Below are positions 35,484 through 45,112 of a DNA stretch of 64,000 nucleotides, one piece after another (within the stretch, counting starts at the first letter, position 1; each line of letters begins with the position of its first letter). The stretch spans positions 186,001 to 250,000 of the forward strand of contig CAVQVI010000011.1 of NCBI GenBank assembly GCA_963717075.1, in the 5' to 3' direction. The notes beneath the pieces were generated by a model. It had not been told where the DNA came from and made no database searches. It worked only from the letters and a program-made list of their open reading frames with translations. The DNA comes from JBGOTP01 sp963717075 (GTDB taxonomy: Bacteria; Acidobacteriota; Vicinamibacteria; Vicinamibacterales; CAVVIG01). The translations under genes and the position numbers were made by a program.

Positions 35484-38400
35484 GCGCGGGCCGTCTGGCG
35501 CCCATAACGCAGATACAACGTTGGCACGACGATCATATTGAGCAGCGTCGATGTCATCAGCCCGCAGAGAATGACGATCGCCATGGGTGTCTGAATCTCG
35601 CTGCCCGCCTTTCCGCCGCCGAGCGCCAGCGGAATCAGCGCCAACCCCGCGGCCATCGCCGTCATCAGAATTGGAACCAGCCGCTCGCGCGCCCCTCGCT
35701 CGACCGCTTCGCGGAAGTCGGTGACGCCCTCCTCGTCGATCAGGTGATGAATGTGCGACACCAGCATGATCCCGTTGCGCGTGGCGATCCCGAATAGCGT
35801 GATGAAGCCAATCATCGACGCGACGCTGAGCACCCCCCCGGCGAAAAAGACGCCGGCGACGCCGCCAATCAATGCCAGTGGCAGGTTCAGCATGATCAGG
35901 ACCGCGTCGCGCGGACGCCCGAACGCCAGGACGAGCAGCATGAACAATCCGGCCACGACGCCGACGCCCAGTACCAGCAGCCGCTGCGATGCGCTCTGCT
36001 GGCTTTCGAACTGTCCGCCGTACTCGACGCGATACCCGCCGGGCATCGGCACCGAATGGGCGACCGCCAATCGAATATCCTCGACCACACTCCCCAGGTC
36101 GCGGCCGGCGACATTGCACGAGATGACGATTCGACGCTGAATGTTCTCGCGCAGGACCATGTTCGGTCCCTCCTCACGCCGCACGTCGGCAAGCAGCCGT
36201 ATCGGAACTCGGCCTGCATTGGGGGTATCGACCGGCAGGTCGGCCAGTCGCTCGAAATCGGCGTAGGACGGCTGGTCGAATTTGACGACCAGGTCGAACG
36301 ACGTGCCACGATCGAAAATATGGCCTACGGTCGCGCCCGCGAAGCTCGTCTCGACCGCCTGCGTCACATCGTCGGCGTGAAGACCGTATCGAGCGATCGC
36401 GGAGCGATTCAACACGAACCGCACGAATGGGATGTCCATCTGCTGCTCGAGCGAGAGGTCAACGACCCCCGGGACCCCGCTCATCGTCTCGCGCACGCGC
36501 TCACCGAGCCGCCGCAGCGTCGACAGATCATCACCGAACACCTTGACAGCGATACTCGCCCGAGTGCCGGACAGCATGTGGTCGATCCGGTGTGAGATCG
36601 GCTGACCGATGGTCACGTTGGTGCCGGGTAGCGTCGAAAATCCGCGCCGCAGATCGGCGAGCAGTTCCGCGCGCGGCCGGCCGGTGTCCTTCAACCCCAC
36701 GTCGATCTCCGCCGCCTCAACGCCCTGCACGTGCTCATCCAGGTCGGCGCGTCCGGTTCGTCGCGCCGTGGCCACTACTTCGGGTTGGGAGAGGAGAATT
36801 TGTTCGACGCGCTTGCCGATCTCGTCGGATTTCCCCAGCGAGGTGCCGGGCAAGGTGTTCGCCTGAACGGTGAGGCTGCCCTCGTGAAACTCCGGCAGGA
36901 AAGCTGAGCCCATGCGCGTGATCGCCGCGCCCGCGACGGCCAGCAACGCCACGGACAACACCGCGACGATGCCTGGGTGATCGAGGGCGTGGGGTAGGAA
37001 CGAGGCGTAGCGTGCCTTGAGCGCTCGGACCAACCACCCTTCGTGCCCTTTCAGAATGGAACGTGCGCCGGGCAAGAAGGCATAGCAGAGCGCGGGCGTG
37101 ACGACGACCGCCACAGCGAGCGACGCGATGAGAGACACGATGTACGCCACGGCGAGCGGCGTCAGCAGCCGGCCTTCCACGCCTGCCAACCCAAAGATCG
37201 GCAGGAACACCATGACGATGATGATGGTCGCAAAGACAATCGACGTCCGAATTTCGAGGGTCGCGTCTCGCACGACGTCCGCGGCCATCCGTCGTTCCTC
37301 CGCAGGCTTGGCATAGTTCTCGCGCAACCGCCGCACGACGTTCTCGACATCGATGATGGCGTCGTCAACGAGCGCGCCGATGGCGATGGCCATCCCTCCC
37401 AGCGTCATGGTGTTGATGGTGGCGCCGAAGGCGCGCAGAACGAGCACGGCCGCGGCGAGCGACAGTGGCATCGCGGTCAGGGTGATGCTCGCCGCCCGGA
37501 CGTTGGCGAGAAAGAACAGGACGATCACAATGACGAGGAGGCCGCCGTCCCGCAGTGCCGTGATCACGTTGTCGACCGCGACCTCGATGAAGTCGGACTG
37601 CCGGAAGATCTTGCGGTCGATGGTCATCCCGCGCGGCAGCTCCTTCTGGAGCGTGTCGAGCTCACGGTCCAGGCGCTTCGTCAGTTCGATGGTATTGGCT
37701 CCGGGCTGCTTCTGCACGCCGACGATCACGGCCGGCTTGCCGCTCCGCGAGCCTTCGCCCCTCTTGAGCGCACCACCCTCGCGCACGTCGGCCACGTCGC
37801 GAATAAGCACCGACCTCGAACCGCGCAGTGCGACAAGACTTTCGCCGATCTCCGCAGGCGAGCGAACGCGGCCGACGGCCTGCAGGACATATTCCTGCGG
37901 GCCTTCGGTATAGATACCAGCCGAGGTGTTCTGGCTCGCGCCGCGGACCGCGTCGAGAAGCTCCGTAACTGATACACTATTCGCGCGCAGTTGGTCCGGG
38001 TGAGCGATCACCTGGAATTGCCGCTCGGCGCCGCCAAGTGGAGTGACCTGCGACACGCCGGCAACGGCCAGCAGCCGGCGGCGAACGACGGTGTCGGCAA
38101 CGGTTCGCAGGGCCAGCGGGTCGTCCGTGTCGGACGAAATCGCGAAGAAGAGAATCTCCCCCATGATCGACGAGATCGGCGCCAGGACGGGCCTGTCTAC
38201 CTGTGGCGGCAGCGTGCCGCCGACAAGCGCCAACTTCTCGGCGACGATCTGGCGCGCGCCGAAGATGTCGGTGCCCCAGTCGAACTCCACCCAGACGACG
38301 GCAATCCCCAGTGCCGTTGCCGACCGAACACGCCGCACGCCCGACGCCCCGTTGATCGCTGCCTCAATCGGGAACGTGACGAGCGATTCCATCTCCTCCG

Positions 38401-38569
38401 GAGCCATGCCCCGACCTTCGGTCAGAATCGTAACGGTCGGAGCCGTGAGATCGGGGAACACGTCGACCGGCATGTCGCGCGCAACCCAGAAACCTGCCAT
38501 CGCCAGCAGGACGGACATCGCAATGACCATCCAGTGATGGTCGATGGACCATTGAATGAGGCGTTTCAT
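35480..38569 (-). CDS. Heavy-metal efflux RND permease (CzcA/CusA family)
   Basis: 1029 residues, full length. HME-RND features include VFPDLTAPTVTILTEGRGMA near the N-terminus, the transmembrane-4 motif GALVDDAIIDVENVVRRLRE with the proton-relay aspartates, and AVVVTPALCYAFLPG. Trimeric proton-driven pump spanning to TolC. Compared with CusA, the methionine relay cannot be judged by eye, so the metal is undetermined. It sits in the operon His-rich protein - TolC - adaptor - permease - EamA with overlapping stops and starts. Confidence 0.93.
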   Translation of the reverse strand: MKRLIQWSIDHHWMVIAMSVLLAMAGFWVARDMPVDVFPDLTAPTVTILTEGRGMAPEEMESLVTFPIEAAINGASGVRRVRSATALGIAVVWVEFDWGTDIFGARQIVAEKLALVGGTLPPQVDRPVLAPISSIMGEILFFAISSDTDDPLALRTVADTVVRRRLLAVAGVSQVTPLGGAERQFQVIAHPDQLRANSVSVTELLDAVRGASQNTSAGIYTEGPQEYVLQAVGRVRSPAEIGESLVALRGSRSVLIRDVADVREGGALKRGEGSRSGKPAVIVGVQKQPGANTIELTKRLDRELDTLQKELPRGMTIDRKIFRQSDFIEVAVDNVITALRDGGLLVIVIVLFFLANVRAASITLTAMPLSLAAAVLVLRAFGATINTMTLGGMAIAIGALVDDAIIDVENVVRRLRENYAKPAEERRMAADVVRDATLEIRTSIVFATIIIVMVFLPIFGLAGVEGRLLTPLAVAYIVSLIASLAVAVVVTPALCYAFLPGARSILKGHEGWLVRALKARYASFLPHALDHPGIVAVLSVALLAVAGAAITRMGSAFLPEFHEGSLTVQANTLPGTSLGKSDEIGKRVEQILLSQPEVVATARRTGRADLDEHVQGVEAAEIDVGLKDTGRPRAELLADLRRGFSTLPGTNVTIGQPISHRIDHMLSGTRASIAVKVFGDDLSTLRRLGERVRETMSGVPGVVDLSLEQQMDIPFVRFVLNRSAIARYGLHADDVTQAVETSFAGATVGHIFDRGTSFDLVVKFDQPSYADFERLADLPVDTPNAGRVPIRLLADVRREEGPNMVLRENIQRRIVISCNVAGRDLGSVVEDIRLAVAHSVPMPGGYRVEYGGQFESQQSASQRLLVLGVGVVAGLFMLLVLAFGRPRDAVLIMLNLPLALIGGVAGVFFAGGVLSVASMIGFITLFGIATRNGIMLVSHIHHLIDEEGVTDFREAVERGARERLVPILMTAMAAGLALIPLALGGGKAGSEIQTPMAIVILCGLMTSTLLNMIVVPTLYLRYGRQTARA

Positions 38570-40116
38570 CAGTGCACGTGCCCTTCCGCTGGCAAGCCCT
38601 TGGCTGCCGACGCCAGCTGCACGTCGTACGATCCGCGGACGACCACGCGCTCGCCCGGCTTGACCCCGCTCTTGACGCCGACCATGTCCCCGTCGCGCGC
38701 CCCGACCTCAATGAGTCGCCTGGCAAACCGCTCGCCTCCCGTCTGGACGAACACGTAGGGCCGGCCAGCTTCCATGAGCACGGCCGCTTTCGGAATCGCC
38801 GGCATCCGCTCCGCACCAGAGATATACAGAATGGCCGTGCCTGCCTGGCCGATCAGCAGTTCGCCGCCGGGATTGGCCACCTCCATTTGAAGGGCGAGCG
38901 CCTTGGTCGTGGAGTCGAGAACGCCGGCGTGGTGGACGTGGTGGAACTTCAGCGGAAATGGATCGGGCCTGCCCGGAAGTTCGAGCTCTACGGCGGTGAG
39001 ACTCCGCACGCGCGCCGTGTCGGCGGCCGGAACGTCTGCTCTGAGCTCAACGGCGTCCGTGCGCGCGATCTTGAAGAGGGCCGCCCCTTCGTCGTACGAC
39101 GCGCCCAACGTCGCCTTGACATCGATGATCCGCCCGGCGATCGGGGCGCGCAGGACGAATGCGTTCTCCACGGCACCGCCACCACTCCCCAGGATGTCAG
39201 TGCGCTGAGCAAGCCGTGCTTCCGCGGCGCGCAGACGGGCTTCCGCCACAGTCGTGGCCCGCTTCGCTTCTTCGACCCTCCGAGCGGGTACCGCTTGTTC
39301 AGCCAGGAGGCGTTCCGCGCGCGCCATTTCCGCGCGCGCGGCCTCGAGCGCGATCTGACCCTCTGCGACGTCAGCGACGAGCGTCGCGCGATCGTTGCCG
39401 GCGGTCAGCCTTGGATCCAAACGTCCGAGGGCCTGGCCCGCAGCCACGCGATCGCCCACGTCGGGCAGAGCATCAGCGTGAAATCGTCCGGCCGCAGGCG
39501 CCGACACGACCGCTTCCCCTCCCGGCAGAGCATCGACCATGGCCGGTACGCGGATTGACGTTCGGACCTCGGTCTCCCGCACCGGCGCAGTCGCGAACTC
39601 GTTCGTCCATTGCTGTTCCTTCAAATATGCGATGGCCGCCGGGTCGTCCGGCGGCGGCGTGGCACCGGCGGTGATGGCTGACTGCTCGTCCGCAAAGACG
39701 GTGATGGCGCCCAGATCGTGCTGGTCCGACAGCCCCGGCGCCTCTACGAGGAGAACCCATCTGTACTTTCCAGCTGCTGGCGGTAGACCTTCAACACGGA
39801 ACGCGCCGGGCCGGAGAGGCTCGGTCCCTGACAGCGTGGTCGCCGTGCCTCCCAATTCAGGCGTGAACTGAATGGACGGCCTGCCCGCATTGAGCGCACT
39901 GAAATCACTGAGCCGGGTCAGGTGAACGGCAAATCGAGCACTTCGGCCTGCGACGAGCGGTGGGTATTCCATGAAGAGCTCGGTTTTGTCGGTCCAGTCC
40001 GTGACATCGAATGTCGGCGCCTCCGCCACGTGGGGAGGCTTCGCCTGTGAGCTACAGCCCGCCATACCTCCGGCGAGAGCGACAACTGCCCAGATGTGTC
40101 GGATTCGAGTCGTCAT
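38569..40116 (-). CDS. RND periplasmic adaptor lipoprotein (CzcB/CusB-like)
   Basis: 515 residues; N-terminal lipobox (VALAGGMAGC). An extra N-terminal beta domain (about residues 40-150: ARFAVHLTRLSDFSALNAGR and KYRWVLLVEAPGLSDQHDLG) precedes the usual barrel-sandwich, coiled-coil hairpin (EGQIALEAARAEMARAERLL) and lipoyl-like segments. The extra domain resembles the heavy-metal-binding/nosD-like front part of some CzcB proteins. It connects the permease to the TolC channel. ATG 40116 follows the TolC stop immediately. Confidence 0.87.
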   Translation of the reverse strand: MTTRIRHIWAVVALAGGMAGCSSQAKPPHVAEAPTFDVTDWTDKTELFMEYPPLVAGRSARFAVHLTRLSDFSALNAGRPSIQFTPELGGTATTLSGTEPLRPGAFRVEGLPPAAGKYRWVLLVEAPGLSDQHDLGAITVFADEQSAITAGATPPPDDPAAIAYLKEQQWTNEFATAPVRETEVRTSIRVPAMVDALPGGEAVVSAPAAGRFHADALPDVGDRVAAGQALGRLDPRLTAGNDRATLVADVAEGQIALEAARAEMARAERLLAEQAVPARRVEEAKRATTVAEARLRAAEARLAQRTDILGSGGGAVENAFVLRAPIAGRIIDVKATLGASYDEGAALFKIARTDAVELRADVPAADTARVRSLTAVELELPGRPDPFPLKFHHVHHAGVLDSTTKALALQMEVANPGGELLIGQAGTAILYISGAERMPAIPKAAVLMEAGRPYVFVQTGGERFARRLIEVGARDGDMVGVKSGVKPGERVVVRGSYDVQLASAAKGLPAEGHVH

Positions 40117-41340
40117 TTATGGAACCTCCCAACCACTCACGAATTCGAGTTCGATCTCGGCCTGCCGCACGGCGGCGTCGAGAGATGCCTGGCGGATCCT
40201 GGCGATAGCGCCGACTCGGTGGGCGTCGAGCAATTCCAGGATCCCCCGCTCGCCCGCGTCGTAACCAATCTGTGCGATGCGCTCGATTTGATCCGCGCTT
40301 GGAATCGCCTCGCCGCGATAGCGTTCGGCTGCCCCGCGGCGCTCGAGGACTACCGCGCGCAGCGCCGTGACCTGTCCGCGGAGGGTCAGGCGGAACGCAT
40401 TGAGCCGGGCCTCCGCTTGAGCCGCCTTCGCGATCGCGAGCGTCCGTTCGGGGTGCGCCCGATCGAAGATTGGAATCGTGGCGTGCACCGTGACAACACT
40501 GCCCAGATCTCCGCGTCCGACTGTCGAGGATTTCGTTCCGACGACTATTTCCGGCTCTGGAATCAGCCGACGGTCGGCCGCCCGTTCCGAGAACCCCGCC
40601 GCTTCAATCTCGTAGCGCAGTGCCATGATTTCGCCGCGCCTCGATTCGGCCCGCTCGATGAGAGCCTCGACGGACGGGACCAGGACCGGGGCTGTCGAGA
40701 CGCCGACCGCTACGAGGCGCGAAGCATCCGTCACGTCCGCAAGAAAGCTGGACAGAATGCCCTGCGCACGCGCCCGTTCGACCGCGGCCGCCGCGCGATC
40801 CGCCTCGATTTCGATCACTTCGCGTTCGGCACGAAGTCGATCGAAGCCCGCTGCATCCCCCGCGGCCTCGCGCTTCGTCAGCACCTGCGCGAGCTCGCGC
40901 AGGTGGTCGCGTGCGACGGTCAACTCGCGCTCGCGGACCTGCGCGGCGACCAGATCCGCAAAAGCCAGACGCATGTCAGCACGAAGTCGGCGCATCTCGT
41001 CGTCGCTGCGGTTGGAGGTCGCAGCGACCATCGCCGTGGCTGCGTCCGTTTCGAAGCCTCTTCTCCCGGTGATGGGCAGCGGCTGCGTCACCATCACCAT
41101 GTGTTCGGTGATACCCGCGACCGACTCCCGGTCGTAAGTGACGCGTGGATTTGGCCACCGGCCTGCCGTCAACACATCGACGCGGGCGACGTCGATGCCG
41201 GCGCGAATCGCACGCGCGCGCGGACTATCGGCCGACAACCGCGCCAGGGCGTCGGACTCGGTCACGGTCAGCGATTGGGCTCCCGCCAGCGACGGGAGAG
41301 CGATCGCTGCGAACGTGGCGTAGATCACCACAGTACGCAT
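40117..41340 (-). CDS. TolC-family outer-membrane efflux protein
   Basis: 407 residues with a signal peptide (TVVIYATFAAIALPSLAGAQ). Two OEP repeats of long helices (DMRLAFADLVAAQVRERELT; GAAERYRGEAIPSADQIERI; then YDAGERGILELLDAHRVGA) typical of CzcC/CusC. Forms the outer-membrane exit duct of the metal pump. A hairpin GACGGGC/GCCCGTC (41372-41387) lies between it and the His-rich gene. Confidence 0.88.
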   Translation of the reverse strand: MRTVVIYATFAAIALPSLAGAQSLTVTESDALARLSADSPRARAIRAGIDVARVDVLTAGRWPNPRVTYDRESVAGITEHMVMVTQPLPITGRRGFETDAATAMVAATSNRSDDEMRRLRADMRLAFADLVAAQVRERELTVARDHLRELAQVLTKREAAGDAAGFDRLRAEREVIEIEADRAAAAVERARAQGILSSFLADVTDASRLVAVGVSTAPVLVPSVEALIERAESRRGEIMALRYEIEAAGFSERAADRRLIPEPEIVVGTKSSTVGRGDLGSVVTVHATIPIFDRAHPERTLAIAKAAQAEARLNAFRLTLRGQVTALRAVVLERRGAAERYRGEAIPSADQIERIAQIGYDAGERGILELLDAHRVGAIARIRQASLDAAVRQAEIELEFVSGWEVP

Positions 41341-41390
41341 AACACCTCGAATGAAACGGAAACGGACAGACGACGGGCGAGCCCGTCAGA

Positions 41391-41807
41391 TCAGATCAGC
41401 AGGGAGGAGGAAGGAGGCGCGCGGAGGGAGAGCGAGACTCGAGGTGGACCGTGAGGAAGTGTGGCTTCGTCGATAGCGACAGCCGCGTGCCTGACAGGCT
41501 GTGGAGCATTGTCGATCTGCAACGAAACGACGACCAAGAATGCGGGGAATGAGCGTACAGCCGCGGCAATGCCGACCTCGTCTCTCCAGACGATGAGGTC
41601 GTCTGCATCCGAGATCTCGGCCCCGTCATGGCTCGGATTAAGGTGGTCTGCGCGGTCATGATCGTGAGGCGCGAAATGACGGTGGGCTACGGAGGCGTGG
41701 TGGTCGGCCAAATCCGACTCATGCACGTGCTCCGGCGCGAGCGCAGCCGAAACCACAAGCCACGGCGTGAGCACAGCGACCGTCAGGACTCGGCCTATCG
41801 ACCACAT
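41391..41807 (-). CDS. Histidine-rich leader protein of the metal-efflux operon
   Basis: 138 residues with a signal/membrane segment (VLTVAVLTPWLVVSAALAP) followed by a His/Asp cluster (EHVHESDLADHHASVAHRHF, PHDHDRADHLNPSHDGAE). The rest is unremarkable. Such proteins bind Zn/Cu/Ni and precede czc-type genes; here it is the first gene of the TolC-RND operon. TATAAT lies 11 bases before the ATG. Confidence 0.7.
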   Translation of the reverse strand: MWSIGRVLTVAVLTPWLVVSAALAPEHVHESDLADHHASVAHRHFAPHDHDRADHLNPSHDGAEISDADDLIVWRDEVGIAAAVRSFPAFLVVVSLQIDNAPQPVRHAAVAIDEATLPHGPPRVSLSLRAPPSSSLLI

Positions 41808-41818
41808 CGGATGAACGC

Positions 41819-41824
41819 ATTATA
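41819..41824 (-). promoter_or_regulatory. -10 box of the His-rich/RND operon
   Basis: A perfect TATAAT on the minus strand, 11 bases before ATG 41807, predicting a leader of only about 4-5 bases. The region upstream contains the palindrome GGCCGCATGGCC (about 41832-41843), which could be an operator; no consensus -35 is seen at the normal distance. Confidence 0.5.
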
Positions 41825-41880
41825 CGTCGTGGCCATGCGGCCTGGCGCGAGTTGACAAAACTTCACAGGCACGGGGCCCT

Positions 41881-42558
41881 TCAATCGGCGGTCTCCCAAG
41901 GACGCTGAGCGGGGACGAGCTTGCCAGCCTTCAGCGTCATGACCGCCTCAGCCAGACTGACGGCATCGTCCACATGGTGTGTCACGTAGATCGTCGGTCC
42001 GGGCACGCGCGATGACACCGCGCGGAGCACTTCGTATAGCGATTCCTTGGTCTTCCGATCGACGGACGAGAATGGTTCGTCGAGAAGGAGAACCGACGGT
42101 CTTCCGGCTAGGGCGCGGGCGATCGCGAGGCGTTGCTGCTCGCCTCCGGAGAGCTGGCCCGGACGACGGTGCTCAAGTCCGAGAAGACCGACCGACTTCA
42201 AGAGCTCCACGCTGTCAGACGGCGTCACGCCCACTGGACGCCCCACGAGGGATACGTGCGCGAGGGCCGTCAGATGCGGCCAGAGAGCGAGATCCTGGAA
42301 GACGAAGCCGATTCGGCGCCGATAGGGCGGAATGTCGACTTTGCAAGCTTGGGAGAAGAAGAACTGCGAGCCCAGTTGGATCGTGCCCGAGTCTGGCCTA
42401 AGGAGACCCGCGATTGCGGCTAACAGCGTGGATTTTCCACTGCCGCTCTGTCCCCAGAGTACCGTCCGGCGGGCGGACGGAAAGTCGGCGCTGCACCCGT
42501 CCAGGATGGGCGTGCCTTCCCGCTTCACACGCAGATCTCTGACGATCAGATCAGTCAC
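41881..42558 (-). CDS. ABC transporter ATPase, Fe(III)-type (FutC/FbpC-like)
   Basis: 225 residues. Walker A GQSGSGKST, Q-loop FVFQDLALWPHL, signature LSGGEQQRLAIARALAG, Walker B VLLLDEPFSS, switch His in VTHHVDDA. It lacks the C-terminal regulatory (TOBE) domain of FbpC. The GTG start at 42558 overlaps the permease stop (the TGA is at 42551-42553), which rules out the longer form. It is the last gene of a nine-gene operon and energises import by the binding protein and permease just upstream. Confidence 0.87.
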   Translation of the reverse strand: MTDLIVRDLRVKREGTPILDGCSADFPSARRTVLWGQSGSGKSTLLAAIAGLLRPDSGTIQLGSQFFFSQACKVDIPPYRRRIGFVFQDLALWPHLTALAHVSLVGRPVGVTPSDSVELLKSVGLLGLEHRRPGQLSGGEQQRLAIARALAGRPSVLLLDEPFSSVDRKTKESLYEVLRAVSSRVPGPTIYVTHHVDDAVSLAEAVMTLKAGKLVPAQRPWETAD

Positions 42559-44039
42559 GGCGGCGCCCCAAGATGAGCGCAGGACCGGCTGCGGCGAGGA
42601 CCACTGTCGCTGCGGCGCCGACGAGCACCGCAAGCGCCAGTATGCCGACCGTCGACGACGGAGCGTTCGCCGAGGCGAGGTAGAGATTCAGGGTGAGACG
42701 TGATGCTCCCGGGGGCAGCAGCAACGACGCGACGTCCCGATCCGCGTATGTCAACGCGGCCGCCAGGGCTGCCGACGCCGCGAGCGATGGAACCATCAGG
42801 GGCAGCACGAAGAGAAGGGCTTTCCGAAACGGCGACACAGGGACGAGTGCAGCAGCGTCGTCCAGCGACGGCGGCAGCCGTGAGTAGCCGACCGCGAATC
42901 CCAGGGCGCACAACGCGACGGCGCGCGAGGTATGGGCGACCGCAGGAGGAATCGCGACGCCGCCGTGTGCCTGACCGAGCGCAAGCCAGCCGATGGCGTA
43001 GATGGCCGCGGGAACACAGAAGAGGAAGAGGCCGGCCCACAGGCACACGTGCATCGCCTTCGATCTGCGTGCCGGGTACGCGGCGACCAGCGTCAAGGTC
43101 ATCGCCATCCAGGCGCAACCCACCGGCTCCAGGATTGATGGCGCGATCGCGGGCGGGTCGATCAAACGGGACCATCCGATGAACGGCGCGGCGAAGAGCG
43201 CCCACGCGTACCCGGTCATCGCCAATGCGACGCACCCCGTCGGGACGGCGGCCCATAGAGCGAGCCATACAGTACCTGGGCGTGCGAATGACACCGTGTG
43301 CGCCACGCGATGACGCGAACACCACCGGCCGAAGCAGTCGTCCGGCGACACCGCCACATGTCAGCATGACGAGCAGCAGAGGAACGACATGCGGCACCGT
43401 CTGACGAACGTCAAACGTTTGCGCGAACGTCGTGACCACGTCGGTCATGACTGTGCGGAAGCCGAACAGGAACGGCAGTTCCGATTCGCCGAGCAGCAGG
43501 ATGACGACGAGTAGGAATCCACCAGCAAGCGGCGACGCCAAGAGCGGCACAAGTACGGCGCGCAGTCGGACGGTGGGAGGAAGCGAAGCACGCGCCGATT
43601 GATAGATATTGGAGGGCATCTGACGCAGAGCGGCAACCACCAACAGCAGGGGGACCGGTGAGAGGGCAAGCCCTGCAAGCACGGCGGCGGCGGTTGCCCC
43701 GGTCAGGTCGGCCCAGCGGGCCGTCAGCCGCGTCACACCAATCCACCAGAACGCGGGTGGCGCAGCGATCGGTAAGACGGACAGCGCGAGGAGCCAGCGA
43801 CGGCCTCGGAACTCTCGTGTGCCATTCAGAATACCGAGCGCCCCACCAGCGGTCATCGCCACAGCGCCGCCACCAACCGCGAAGGCGATCGTTCGCCCGA
43901 ACGATCGCCACTCGATGTGAAGTCCACCGCTCATGAGGGGGTCGAGCAAGGCGAGCAGCGGGACCGACGTCAAGCCAAGGAGTAGTGCCATCGGAAGCAC
44001 CGCCAACCTGGCACTCCATCGTCGCGGAATTGGGATCAC
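42551..44039 (-). CDS. ABC transporter permease, fused two-domain Fe(III)-type (one frameshift)
   Basis: About 495 residues when joined; two tandem permease domains as in FbpB/FutB. The first frame starts at GTG 44039 and has the EAA-like loop SARASLPPTVRLRAVLVPLL. A surplus base near 43310 breaks VVFAS/RVAHTVSFARPG. The second half has a degenerate EAA loop DDAAALVPVSPFRKALLFVL. About 12 helices in total. GTGA overlap with the binding-protein gene upstream and overlap with the ATPase downstream show coupled translation. Confidence 0.8.
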
Positions 44040-45112
44040 TGACCGAAAATCGTTCGTATCGTGGCGTCCATGGCGGGCAACTTGCGCGCCACTTCGGTGT
44101 AATCCACGTTCATCACGCGAAGCCCGGTTAGTGACGGCAAGAGGTCTGGCCCCTTCGCGCCGGCATGCAGCGGATATTGCGCTGCCGCGCTTTCGGCGAG
44201 GATCTCCTCCGCCTCCGCCGAGGTCAGGAAGTCGATGAATTTCTGAGCCTCGGCGCGATGTGGCGCGCCCCGAATGAGGAGCGCGACGTTCGGCATGAGA
44301 GGTGTACCGAGCGCATCGGCACCTTCCTGGTCAGGGACCACTAGCGCCACCGGTTTCCTGTCGCGCAGGGCCACGACCGCATCGTCCTCGTCCATCACGC
44401 CGACATCAACGCGGCCGTCCGACACACGATCCTTCACGTCCGAATTGCCAGCGGCGAGCACCGCGTCGTTGGCCTTCAGCTTCTCGAAGAACGCCGTCGC
44501 CCTGGCGTCGCCCCATTTCACAAATAGCGCGGCCGCGTGGAACGACATCGTGCCGAAGTGAGGATTCGCCATGGCAAAACGGCCTTTCCAGCGAGGCTTG
44601 GTCAAGTCGAGCAGCGAACGAGGGACTTCATTCGGCGTCACCTTGTTCGTGTTGTACAGGAGGACGCGGATTCGCGCAGCAAATCCAGTCCACAGCCCGG
44701 TCGAGCTCCGGTAGCGTTCAGAGATACTCGTGGCGGCCTGTGGCACGTACGACTCGGCCACACCCCGGTCGAGGAGGGCCACGGCGCGACTTGTATCCGA
44801 CGACCAGAAGACATCGGCTTTCGGTCGCGCCTTCTCCGCCACGAGGCGCGCCGTGAGGCCGGCTGTCTTCGTTTCTTCGGTGTCGTACAGCGGAAGGATC
44901 TTCACGCCTGTCTTCGTTTCGTACGCGTGGAAGACCAGTTCCGCGAACTCTTTGTCGGCTGAGCAGTACACCACGACGCTGGGTGCGGCTTCTCCGCTGC
45001 CCGGGGACGCCGAATCGACGTCTCGTCGCCCGCAGGAAACGGTCGCGATGAGAACCGCGAGACCGCACACCCCGGCGCACTGCGCCGCTCCTGACCGGCG
45101 ACCCCTACGCAC
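44036..45112 (-). CDS. Solute-binding lipoprotein of an Fe(III)-type ABC importer (FutA/AfuA-like)
   Basis: 358 residues. GTG 45112 has GGAGG five bases upstream and gives a lipoprotein signal (CGLAVLIATVSC). The mature fold is type-2 periplasmic binding protein: SVVVYCSADKEFAELVFHAY, YDTEETKTAGLTARLVAEKA, ADVFWSSDTSRAVALLDRG, and GLWTGFAARIRVLLYNTNKV. Iron(III)-binding members coordinate metal by C-terminal tyrosines (YPLHAG, VDYTEVAR are candidates); the ligand could also be another oxyanion complex. The next gene overlaps (GTGA). Confidence 0.85.
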   Translation of the reverse strand: MRRGRRSGAAQCAGVCGLAVLIATVSCGRRDVDSASPGSGEAAPSVVVYCSADKEFAELVFHAYETKTGVKILPLYDTEETKTAGLTARLVAEKARPKADVFWSSDTSRAVALLDRGVAESYVPQAATSISERYRSSTGLWTGFAARIRVLLYNTNKVTPNEVPRSLLDLTKPRWKGRFAMANPHFGTMSFHAAALFVKWGDARATAFFEKLKANDAVLAAGNSDVKDRVSDGRVDVGVMDEDDAVVALRDRKPVALVVPDQEGADALGTPLMPNVALLIRGAPHRAEAQKFIDFLTSAEAEEILAESAAAQYPLHAGAKGPDLLPSLTGLRVMNVDYTEVARKLPAMDATIRTIFGQ

